Assembly: GCA_965228445.1 (NCBI GenBank)
Contig: OZ245813.1
Coordinates: 3,658,001 to 3,722,000 of the forward strand
Direction of reading: 5' to 3'
Source: Thalassobaculum sp965228445
Lineage (GTDB): Bacteria; Pseudomonadota; Alphaproteobacteria; Thalassobaculales; Thalassobaculaceae
DNA: 64,000 bases
Of the stretch, positions 1 to 6,944 are shown piece after piece (position 1 is the stretch's first letter; each line of letters starts with the position of its first letter). The position numbers and the translations under genes are program-made. The notes beneath the pieces were generated by a model. The model did not search any database. It worked only from the letters and a program-made list of their open reading frames with translations, and was not told the DNA's origin.

Positions 1-2817
1 CACCTGCTGCTGGAGAGCCCGGTGCTGACCAATGCCGAGTTCCACGCCATGCGCGACTACATGGCGGAGACCGCGGCGGAGATCGACTGCACCTTCGACG
101 CCGAGGGCGGCCCGCATGCCCTGGAGACGGCGCTGAACCGGATCCGCCAGGAGGCCGAGGACGCCGTGCGCGGCGGCTGCACCCACGTGATCCTGTCGGA
201 CATGGAGACCTCGCCCGAGCGCTGCGGCATGCCGATGATCCTGGCGACCGGCGCGGTGCACAGTCACCTGGTCCGCCAGCAACTCCGCACCTTCACCTCG
301 CTCAACGTGCGCTGCGGCGAGGTGCTGGACGTGCATTACTTCGCCGTGCTGATCGGCGTCGGCGGCACCACCATCAATCCGTATCTGGTGCAGGAGGCGA
401 TCGCCGACCGGCTGTCGCGCGGCCTGTTCGGCGACCGGACCCTCGAGGGCTGCCTCGCCAACTATAAGAAGGCGATCCAGGACGGGCTGCTGAAGGTGAT
501 GTCCAAGATGGGCATCTCCGTGCTGTCGTCCTATCGCGGCGGCTACAATTTCGAGGCGGTCGGCCTGTCCCGCTCCCTGGTGGAGCAGTACTTCCCGGGC
601 ATGTCCTCGCGCATCTCCGGCCTCGGCCTGAACGGCATCCAGGCCAAGGTTCTGGCGATGCACAAGAAGGCGTTCGACGAGAGCGTCGTGCCGTTGCCGG
701 TGGGCGGGCTGTACCGCTACCGGCGCACCGGCGAGCGTCATGCCTTCAACGGCGACATGATGCACGCCCTGCAGCGCGCGGTGGAGACCGACAGCTACCA
801 CCTCTACAAGCGCTATGCGCAGTCGGTCTACGACGAGGCGCCGATCAACCTGCGCGACCTGCTCGGCTTCAAGCAGGTCAAGGAGACGGTGCCGCTCGAC
901 GAGGTCGAGTCGATCACCGATATCCGCAAGCGGCTGATCGCCCCAGGCATCTCGCTCGGTGCGCTGAGTCCGGAGGCGCACGAGACCCTCTCCATCGCCA
1001 TGAACCGCATCGGCGCGAAGTCCGACAGCGGCGAGGGCGGCGAGGATCCGGCCCGCTTCCGGCCGCGGCCGAACGGCGACAACCCGAGCTCGGCGATCAA
1101 GCAGGTCGCGTCCGGCCGCTTCGGCGTGACGGCGGAATACCTGAACAACTGCCGCGAGATCGAGATCAAGGTGGCCCAGGGCGCGAAGCCCGGCGAGGGC
1201 GGCCAGCTTCCCGGCATCAAGGTGAACAGCCTGATCGCCCGTCTGCGGCACTCCACCCCCGGCGTGACCCTGATCTCGCCGCCGCCGCACCACGACATCT
1301 ACTCGATCGAGGATCTGGCCCAGCTCATCTACGACCTGAAGCAGATCAACCCGGACGCCCGGGTCTGCGTGAAGCTGGTCGCCTCCACCGGCATCGGCAC
1401 CATCGCCGCCGGTGTGGCCAAGGCCCATGCCGACACGATCCTGATCTCCGGCCATGGCGGCGGAACCGGCGCCAGCCCGCAGACCTCGATCAAGTATGCC
1501 GGCATCCCGTGGGAGATGGGGCTGTCGGAGGTGCATCAGGTGCTCACCCTGAACCGCCTGCGGCACAAGGTGACCCTGCGCACCGACGGCGGCATGAAGA
1601 CCGGCCGCGACGTGGTGATCGCCGCCATGCTCGGCGCCGAGGAGTTCGGCATCGGCACGGCCTCGCTGGTCGCCATGGGCTGCATCATGGTCCGCCAGTG
1701 CCACTCCAACACCTGCCCGGTGGGCGTGTGCACCCAGGACGAGGGGCTGCGCGCCAAGTTCGAGGGCACGCCGGAGAAGGTGGTGAACCTGTTCTCCTTC
1801 GTCGCCGAGGAGGTGCGCGAGATCCTGGCGAGCTTGGGCATGCGTCACCTGCGCGAGGTGGTCGGCCGCTCCGACCTGCTGGCCCAGGTCAGCCGCGGCG
1901 ACCCGTCGCTCGACGATCTCGACCTGAACCCGATCCTGGTGCGGGCCGATACCGGCGGCCTGCCGCCCTACAATACCGTCGAGCACCGCAACGAGGTGCC
2001 CGAGACCCTCGACGCCATCATGATCAAGGACGTGAAGCCGGCGATCGAGGGTGGGGAAAAGCTTCAGCTCACCTACAACATCGCCAATACTCAGCGCGCC
2101 ATCGGCACCAAGCTCAGCTCGGTCCTGGTCCGCAAATACGGCATGTCGGGCCTGCAGCCGGGCCACATCACCGTGCGTCTGCGCGGCACCGCCGGTCAGT
2201 CGCTCGGCGCCTTCGCGGTGCAGGGACTGAAGCTCGAGGTGTTCGGCGACGCCAACGACTATGTGGGCAAGGGGCTGTCCGGCGGCATCATCTCGGTGCG
2301 TCCGATGACGGCGGCCGCCTTCACGCCGAACGAGAACACGATCATCGGCAACACCGTCCTGTACGGGGCGACCGCGGGCAAGCTGTTCGCCGCCGGCCAG
2401 GCGGGCGAGCGGTTCTGCGTGCGCAACTCGGGCGCCGATGCGGTGGTCGAGGGCTGCGGGTCGAACGGCTGCGAGTACATGACCGGCGGCACGGTGGTGA
2501 TCCTCGGCGAGGTCGGCCACAACTTCGGCGCCGGCATGACCGGCGGCATGGCCTTCGTCTATGACGCGGCCGGCAATTTCGAGCAGGTGGTGAACCCGGA
2601 GACGGTGGTCTATCAGCGGATCGAGACGGACTACTGGGAGATGCTGCTGCGCCGCATGGTGTCGGAGCATGTCCGCGAGACCCAGTCCCGCTTTGCCGAA
2701 CGGCTGCTGATCGACTGGCGCCACGAGCGCGACAATTTCTGGCAGGTGGTGCCCAAGGAGATGGTCAGCCGTCTCTCCCAGCCGATCAGCAACAGCACAC
2801 GGGAACGCCGGGCGTAA
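1..2817 (+). CDS. gltB: Glutamate synthase (NADPH) large subunit, 3' part
   Basis: Large subunit of NADPH-dependent GOGAT, which converts glutamine plus 2-oxoglutarate to two glutamates in ammonia assimilation. The frame is open from base 1, so the gene is cut at the window edge; about 938 C-terminal residues of a roughly 1500-residue protein are present. The missing part would hold the Cys1 glutaminase domain. Visible are the central domain, the FMN-binding synthase barrel, the cysteine set CHSNTCPVGVC (codons at 1699, 1714 and 1729) that binds the 3Fe-4S cluster, and the C-terminal glycine-rich GXGXG beta-helix. The stop is TAA. No gltD follows; the next gene is unrelated, so the small subunit must lie elsewhere or upstream. 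The family call is secure. Confidence 0.97.
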   Translation, partial: HLLLESPVLTNAEFHAMRDYMAETAAEIDCTFDAEGGPHALETALNRIRQEAEDAVRGGCTHVILSDMETSPERCGMPMILATGAVHSHLVRQQLRTFTSLNVRCGEVLDVHYFAVLIGVGGTTINPYLVQEAIADRLSRGLFGDRTLEGCLANYKKAIQDGLLKVMSKMGISVLSSYRGGYNFEAVGLSRSLVEQYFPGMSSRISGLGLNGIQAKVLAMHKKAFDESVVPLPVGGLYRYRRTGERHAFNGDMMHALQRAVETDSYHLYKRYAQSVYDEAPINLRDLLGFKQVKETVPLDEVESITDIRKRLIAPGISLGALSPEAHETLSIAMNRIGAKSDSGEGGEDPARFRPRPNGDNPSSAIKQVASGRFGVTAEYLNNCREIEIKVAQGAKPGEGGQLPGIKVNSLIARLRHSTPGVTLISPPPHHDIYSIEDLAQLIYDLKQINPDARVCVKLVASTGIGTIAAGVAKAHADTILISGHGGGTGASPQTSIKYAGIPWEMGLSEVHQVLTLNRLRHKVTLRTDGGMKTGRDVVIAAMLGAEEFGIGTASLVAMGCIMVRQCHSNTCPVGVCTQDEGLRAKFEGTPEKVVNLFSFVAEEVREILASLGMRHLREVVGRSDLLAQVSRGDPSLDDLDLNPILVRADTGGLPPYNTVEHRNEVPETLDAIMIKDVKPAIEGGEKLQLTYNIANTQRAIGTKLSSVLVRKYGMSGLQPGHITVRLRGTAGQSLGAFAVQGLKLEVFGDANDYVGKGLSGGIISVRPMTAAAFTPNENTIIGNTVLYGATAGKLFAAGQAGERFCVRNSGADAVVEGCGSNGCEYMTGGTVVILGEVGHNFGAGMTGGMAFVYDAAGNFEQVVNPETVVYQRIETDYWEMLLRRMVSEHVRETQSRFAERLLIDWRHERDNFWQVVPKEMVSRLSQPISNSTRERRA

Positions 2818-2952
2818 CCGCGACATCCCTCATTCCCCCAACATCCGTCATCCCGGCGGCTCCCCGGACCTGATCCGGGGGCCGGCCGGGAGCGAGCTGT
2901 CCTGGCGTTGGGGTCGTCCTGACATTAGGGCCGTTCTGGCGTCTGTAGCGTG

Positions 2953-2972
2953 GTCCTGATTTGCATCAGGAC
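2953..2972. repeat. Palindromic hairpin repeat
   Basis: Perfect inverted repeat GTCCTGAT / ATCAGGAC around the loop TTGC. A related unit lies at 3007-3026, and similar tetraloop hairpins occur at 44902-44917 and 44947-44966. Confidence 0.75.
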
Positions 2973-3006
2973 GACGATTGGGGGGCCTGAAAAGAAAACG
3001 GCCGTC

Positions 3007-3026
3007 GTCCTGACGCACGTCAGGAC
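3007..3026. repeat. Palindromic hairpin repeat
   Basis: Perfect inverted repeat GTCCTGAC / GTCAGGAC around the loop GCAC, 34 bp after a near-identical hairpin at 2953-2972. There is no T-tract. Confidence 0.75.
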
Positions 3027-3115
3027 CAAGCCTCCACCGCATCCGCCGTCCCGGCCCCTTGCCTCCCCGCCGCCCCGCCCGCTACATCTGCACCCCTGGC
3101 AGCAGGAGAGATGAG

Positions 3116-4147
3116 ATGCGGGTCGTTCTGGCCGATGACTACAGCGTGCACGCCCCCAGCGGCTTCATCAGCCGCGGCAACCGGGCGCCCAACCCGGAGG
3201 TGCCGGAGCGCGCGGCGATCCTGCGCCGGGCGGTGGAGGCCGGGTCGCACGAGGTGATCGCGCCGAAGGATTTCGGCCTCGCCCCGGTCGAGGCGGTGCA
3301 TGCCGCCGACTATCTGGAGTTTCTGCAGACCGCCTGGGACAAGTGGTCCGCTCTGCCGAACCACGCGCCGGAGATCCTGCCGAACGTGCATCCCGGCCGG
3401 AACATGCACATCCACCCGACCCATATCGTCGGACTGGCGGGCCATTACCAGGCCGACACCGCCTGCCCGATCGGGCCGGGTACCTGGACGGGCGCGCTGT
3501 CCTCGGCCCAGGTGGCGCTGACCGCCGCCGACGCGATGTGGCGCGACGGCACGCCGACCTACGCCCTGTGCCGGCCGCCGGGACACCACGCCTATGGCGA
3601 CCAGGCCGGCGGCTTCTGCTTCCTGAACAACTCCGGCATCGCCGCCCAGTACCTGCGCGACCAGGGGGCGGCGAAGGTGGCGATCCTCGATGTCGACGTG
3701 CATCACGGCAACGGGACCCAGGGCATCTTCTACCGCCGGGCCGACGTGCTGACCGTGTCGATCCACGGCGATCCGCACGGCTATTATCCGTTCTTCACGG
3801 GCTATGCCGACGAGATCGGCGCCGGGCCGGGGCGCGGGGCGAACCTGAACCTGCCGCTGCCCCAGGGCACCGGGGACGACGCGTATCTGGAGACTCTGGA
3901 CACCGCGCTCGCGGCGATCGACGCGTTCGGCGCCGACGCCCTGGTGATCGCGCTCGGGCTCGATGCGTCGGAGAAGGACCCGCTGGCCTTCCTCGGCGTG
4001 ACCACCGACGGATTCCGCCGGATCGGCGCGGCGCTGGGCGGCGGGTCGCGCCCGACGGTGATCGTCCAGGAGGGCGGATACATCTCCGACATCCTCGGCG
4101 ACAACCTGGCCGCCGTGCTGTCCGGCTTCGACGGTGCTCGGGGATAG
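3116..4147 (+). CDS. aphA: Histone deacetylase-family acetylpolyamine amidohydrolase
   Basis: Zinc hydrolase of the arginase/deacetylase fold that probably removes acetyl groups from acetylpolyamines or other small acetylated amines in the cytoplasm. ATG 3116 was chosen because AGGAGAG sits just upstream and the protein then begins MRVVLADD, the usual family start; it has 343 residues. Visible family motifs are RPPGHHAYGDQAGGFCFLNN, DVDVHHGNGTQ with the metal-binding Asp and His, and EGGY near the end. The N-terminal arrangement (VHAADYLEFLQTAWDKW, SPGTW-like GPGTWTGALSSAQ) resembles AphA more than acetoin-utilisation AcuC. It stands alone between gltB and convergent DUF1194 genes. The exact substrate is not readable from sequence. 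Confidence 0.88.
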   Translation: MRVVLADDYSVHAPSGFISRGNRAPNPEVPERAAILRRAVEAGSHEVIAPKDFGLAPVEAVHAADYLEFLQTAWDKWSALPNHAPEILPNVHPGRNMHIHPTHIVGLAGHYQADTACPIGPGTWTGALSSAQVALTAADAMWRDGTPTYALCRPPGHHAYGDQAGGFCFLNNSGIAAQYLRDQGAAKVAILDVDVHHGNGTQGIFYRRADVLTVSIHGDPHGYYPFFTGYADEIGAGPGRGANLNLPLPQGTGDDAYLETLDTALAAIDAFGADALVIALGLDASEKDPLAFLGVTTDGFRRIGAALGGGSRPTVIVQEGGYISDILGDNLAAVLSGFDGARG

Positions 4148-4438
4148 CGGCCTTTCCCTTTCCCCATCCACTCCCGCTTCCCGGCCCCGCGCCGGGACCG
4201 AGACATCGGCATGCCGGAGCGTTACAGGAAGATCTCCTGCGCTCCAGCGTGCCGCTTCTCCGGACCCCGGCTCAAGGCCGGGGAGACGGGGGGAGTCGCT
4301 GTTTCTGCCTTCTGGAAAAGCCGTCGCCCATACGGGCCTCTTCCCGGCCTTGCGCCGGTATCCAGAGGTCGGCGCGCTGGAGCCCCTACGGATCAGTCGC
4401 GACGGGTTAGCAACCTTTGAATCGGCCGTCGCAGCCCC
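4148..4438. other. Intergenic region between convergent genes
   Basis: A 291-bp gap between the 3' ends of the deacetylase gene and the DUF1194 pair. Short frames here look like chance reading frames in GC-rich DNA. It holds a hairpin CCCCGGC / GCCGGGG at 4265-4283 and shorter CCCGG-type inverted repeats nearby, of the kind seen in other gaps of this window. No T-tract terminator was found. Confidence 0.65.
4265..4283. repeat. CCCCGG-type palindromic repeat
   Basis: Perfect 7-bp arms CCCCGGC and GCCGGGG around the loop TCAAG, in the gap between convergent genes. The same core recurs near 2861, at 22190 and near 41692. Confidence 0.6.
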
Positions 4439-5143
4439 CTACGAGATCGGCGCCGGCATGATCTCGCGGAGCAGCTTGCGGCGGATCTGGCCGATGTAGT
4501 CCTCGTAGTCGGTCGCCCGGATCACGAAGGCGCCGAAGCCGCCGATCAGGCTGTCCTCGAAATAATCGCCGAGCCCGTTCACCTGGTTCTCGATCGCCAC
4601 GGCGTTGATCGTGATCGCCCGGTCCAGCACCAGCTGACGGGCGACGGAGAGGGCCGCCCCCTGGTTGTTGTAGCCGTCGCCGGACAGGTCGATCACCCGG
4701 CGGCTGCCCTCGAAGCCGTTGGTCTCGAACAGGCCGGCGGCGAACAGGATCGACGACGAGATCGAGGTGGCGCCCGTCACCACCCGGCGCGGGGCGCGGC
4801 TGATCTCCTTGGCGAAGGCGCGGGCATCGTCGGCGCTGCGGAGCACGGTCCAGGGAAGCGAGATCTCCTGGCGCTCGGCACTCGACCATTCGATCAGGGT
4901 GACGGCGATCGCGCCCATCGGGCCGGCGGCGATGGCCTCGGCCAGCTCCGGGTCCTCGAAGGCGAGGGTGAGGCCCTGGAGCTGCAGGTTGAACTCGGTG
5001 TAGTCGACGCTGGCCGAGCTGTCGACGGCGAGCACCAGCTCCAGATCCACCGGCTCCGCCGCCCGGGCCGGCGCGGGACCCGCGGCGAGCGGAACAGCGA
5101 GGAGGAGGGCGGCCGCGAGGGTCGCGAGAACGGGCGCGCGCAT
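4439..5143 (-). CDS. Exported DUF1194 (VWA-like) protein, second copy
   Basis: DUF1194-family protein with a von Willebrand factor A-like fold; molecular role unknown. The start at 5143 gives MRAPVLATLAAALLLAV with a clear Sec signal peptide ending ARA-AEP and a purine-rich stretch upstream; an in-frame ATG at 5155 would overlap the preceding stop. The mature part has the MIDAS-like metal motif AVDSSASVD, then GATSISSSI and DLSGDGYNNQG, all DUF1194 hallmarks; 234 residues. It lies 5 nt after its paralogue at 5149-5970, so the two are almost certainly co-transcribed and arose by tandem duplication. It is probably periplasmic. Confidence 0.87.
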   Translation of the reverse strand: MRAPVLATLAAALLLAVPLAAGPAPARAAEPVDLELVLAVDSSASVDYTEFNLQLQGLTLAFEDPELAEAIAAGPMGAIAVTLIEWSSAERQEISLPWTVLRSADDARAFAKEISRAPRRVVTGATSISSSILFAAGLFETNGFEGSRRVIDLSGDGYNNQGAALSVARQLVLDRAITINAVAIENQVNGLGDYFEDSLIGGFGAFVIRATDYEDYIGQIRRKLLREIMPAPIS

Positions 5144-5148
5144 GGACG

Positions 5149-5970
5149 TCACCATCCGCCGGAGCCGGCGGACAGGGTGGCCAGTTCGGTCACGTGGGTG
5201 CGCCACGTCCGGACCGGGCGGTCGGGCGGGGTTTGCCGGGGCGCGCTGATGTTCATGGTGCGGATCTCGCGGATGAGCTTGCGGCGGATGGCGCGCGGAT
5301 AGTCCTTGTAGTCGTTCGCCACCTCGACGAAGGCGGCGGTGCCGCCGATCACCCGGTCCTCGAAATAGTAGTTGAGGGTCGGGTGCTCGTTGACGATGGC
5401 GAGGCCGTTGATGGTCACCCCCTGGGCCACCACGCCCTGGCGCACGGTCTCCACGGCCGGCCCCTGGTTGTTGCGCCCGTCTCCCGACAGGTCGATCACC
5501 AGGCGGTCGGCCTCGAACGGGTGGGAGTGCAGCAGGGAATTGGCGAAGGTGATCGCCCCCGCGATGGATGTGGCGCCGGTGAGGATCTGGCGCTGCAACC
5601 CGTCGATCCGATCGGCCAGCGCCCGGGCACCGGCGCCGCCGTCGACCACCGTCCAGGGGATGTCGACGGTCTGTTCCGCGTGGCCGGCCCATTCGACGAC
5701 GGTGACGGCGATCCGCCGGAACGGCCCGCTCTCGATCGCCTTGATCACCTCGGGGTCGCGGAATGCCTGGGCCAGGCCGCCGCGCTGAAGCGCGAACTCG
5801 GACTCGTCGACGCTGGCCGAGCTGTCGACCGCCAGGACCAGGGCGAGATCGACCGGCGTCTGCGCCCGGACTTCGGACGCGGTGAGCAACAGGCCCGCCC
5901 CCCACAGCAGCGCGGCGGTGGTCGAGCGGAGGGCGCGTGCGAGTCGCGGCAGGTGAAACGACGCTCTCAT
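5149..5970 (-). CDS. Exported DUF1194 (VWA-like) protein, first copy
   Basis: Paralogue of the following gene, with the same order of motifs: MIDAS-like AVDSSASVD, GATSIAGAI, DLSGDGRNNQG and a C-terminal IRRKLIREI segment. ATG 5970 was chosen because the protein then opens with a basic stretch, a hydrophobic core (AALLWGAGLLLTA) and a cleavage site VRA-QTP; longer in-frame starts add unlikely sequence. The Shine-Dalgarno signal is weak. It has 273 residues and a C-terminal tail longer than its neighbour's. It is divergent from the molybdenum hydroxylase operon across 134 bp. Confidence 0.86.
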   Translation of the reverse strand: MRASFHLPRLARALRSTTAALLWGAGLLLTASEVRAQTPVDLALVLAVDSSASVDESEFALQRGGLAQAFRDPEVIKAIESGPFRRIAVTVVEWAGHAEQTVDIPWTVVDGGAGARALADRIDGLQRQILTGATSIAGAITFANSLLHSHPFEADRLVIDLSGDGRNNQGPAVETVRQGVVAQGVTINGLAIVNEHPTLNYYFEDRVIGGTAAFVEVANDYKDYPRAIRRKLIREIRTMNISAPRQTPPDRPVRTWRTHVTELATLSAGSGGW

Positions 5971-6057
5971 GGAAGCAAGAGTTGCATCCGATTGTGGCCA
6001 AATCCAGTGCCGCGAGGCCGGCAGGCCCTCTTGACCGCTCACAAACTCGTGGCACAC

Positions 6058-6077
6058 TTCATTGGTATACGAATGAA
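6058..6077. promoter_or_regulatory. Candidate GntR/FCD-type operator
   Basis: A 20-bp near-perfect palindrome with arms TTCATT / AATGAA and a GTATAC centre; only one symmetric pair mismatches. It lies 27 bp before the GTG start of the hydroxylase operon, in the divergent gap to the DUF1194 genes. The TGGTATAC core resembles operators of FadR/FCD-type GntR repressors, which often control catabolic operons. No such regulator gene lies beside it. Confidence 0.45.
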
Positions 6078-6104
6078 ATTCCGCAGCAGCGGATCGGGGG
6101 TGCC

Positions 6105-6944
6105 GTGAGCCGATATCTGCGTCCGCGCAATCTGGACGAGGCCCTGCGCTCGCTCGCGGAGGGCGGCTGGACGGTGCTTGCCGGCGGGACCGACCACTAC
6201 CCCGCCCGCGTCACCCACGACGCCGCGGAGGATATTCTGGACGTCACCGCGCTCGACGCCCTGAGCGGGATCGCGCGGACCGCCGATGGTCTGCGGATCG
6301 GGGCGGCGACGACCTGGCGAGCGGTGATCGACGCCGATCTGCCGGCCGCCTGCGCCGGGCTCAAGGCGGCCGCGCGGGAGATCGGCGGCGCGCAGGTCCA
6401 GAACCGGGGCACGGTGGGCGGCAACCTCTGCAACGCCTCGCCCGCGGCCGACGGCGTGCCGGCGCTGATGTCCCTGGACGCCGAGGTCGAGCTGGTCTCG
6501 GCCGCCGGGTCCCGGCGCCTCCCGCTCGACGGTTTCGTGCTCGGCAACCGCAAGACAGCGCTCGCGCCGGGAGAGCTGCTGGCGGCGATCCATCTGCCCG
6601 AGGCGGCGCTCGAGGGCGCCGGACGGTTCCTGAAGCTCGGCGCCCGGCGCTATCTGGTGATCTCCATCGTGATGGTGGCGGGCACCATGCGGCTGGCCGC
6701 CGACGGAACCATCGCCGGCGCCCGACTGGCGGTCGGCGCCTGCTCGGCCGCCGCCCTGCGGCTCGCAGCCCTGGAGGCCGCGCTTGTCGGGCTGCCGCCG
6801 GCGAAGGCGGCCGACCGGCTGGAGGACGCGCATCTGACCGGCCTCGCGCCCATCGCCGATGTGCGCGGTGACGCGCCCTACCGGATGGATACGGCCCGCA
6901 CGCTGGTGCGGCGCTGCCTGACCGAGCTGGCGGAGGCGGCATGA
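6105..6944 (+). CDS. Xanthine dehydrogenase-family FAD-binding subunit
   Basis: Medium (FAD) subunit of a molybdenum hydroxylase, passing electrons from Fe-S clusters to an acceptor. GTG 6105 is preferred: GGGGG lies a few bases upstream and the protein then begins MSRYLRPRNLDEAL as family members do; 279 residues. The FAD loops AGGTDHYP and GGAQVQNRGTVGGNLCNASPAAD are typical of the CoxM/XdhB family, and the CO dehydrogenase flavoprotein C-terminal domain follows. The stop overlaps the next start as ATGA at 6941, indicating translational coupling to the fused Fe-S/molybdopterin subunit. The substrate is unknown, but the neighbours suggest an N-heterocycle. Confidence 0.93.
   Translation: MSRYLRPRNLDEALRSLAEGGWTVLAGGTDHYPARVTHDAAEDILDVTALDALSGIARTADGLRIGAATTWRAVIDADLPAACAGLKAAAREIGGAQVQNRGTVGGNLCNASPAADGVPALMSLDAEVELVSAAGSRRLPLDGFVLGNRKTALAPGELLAAIHLPEAALEGAGRFLKLGARRYLVISIVMVAGTMRLAADGTIAGARLAVGACSAAALRLAALEAALVGLPPAKAADRLEDAHLTGLAPIADVRGDAPYRMDTARTLVRRCLTELAEAA

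Larger units (their letters stand above)
2818..3115. other. Intergenic region with palindromic repeats
   Basis: A 298-bp gap without a credible gene. It holds a CCCCGGA/TCCGGGG hairpin near 2861-2879 and two perfect 8-bp-arm hairpins with 4-nt loops (2953-2972 and 3007-3026). No T-tract follows any of them, so they look like dispersed repeats, although they could act as RNA 3'-end structures for gltB. Confidence 0.7.

Noticed and set aside
6031..6044. FNR-like box TTGAC-CGCT-CACAA before the hydroxylase operon
   Set aside because: The second half-site matches poorly (CACAA against ATCAA); the TTGACC is better read as a possible -35.
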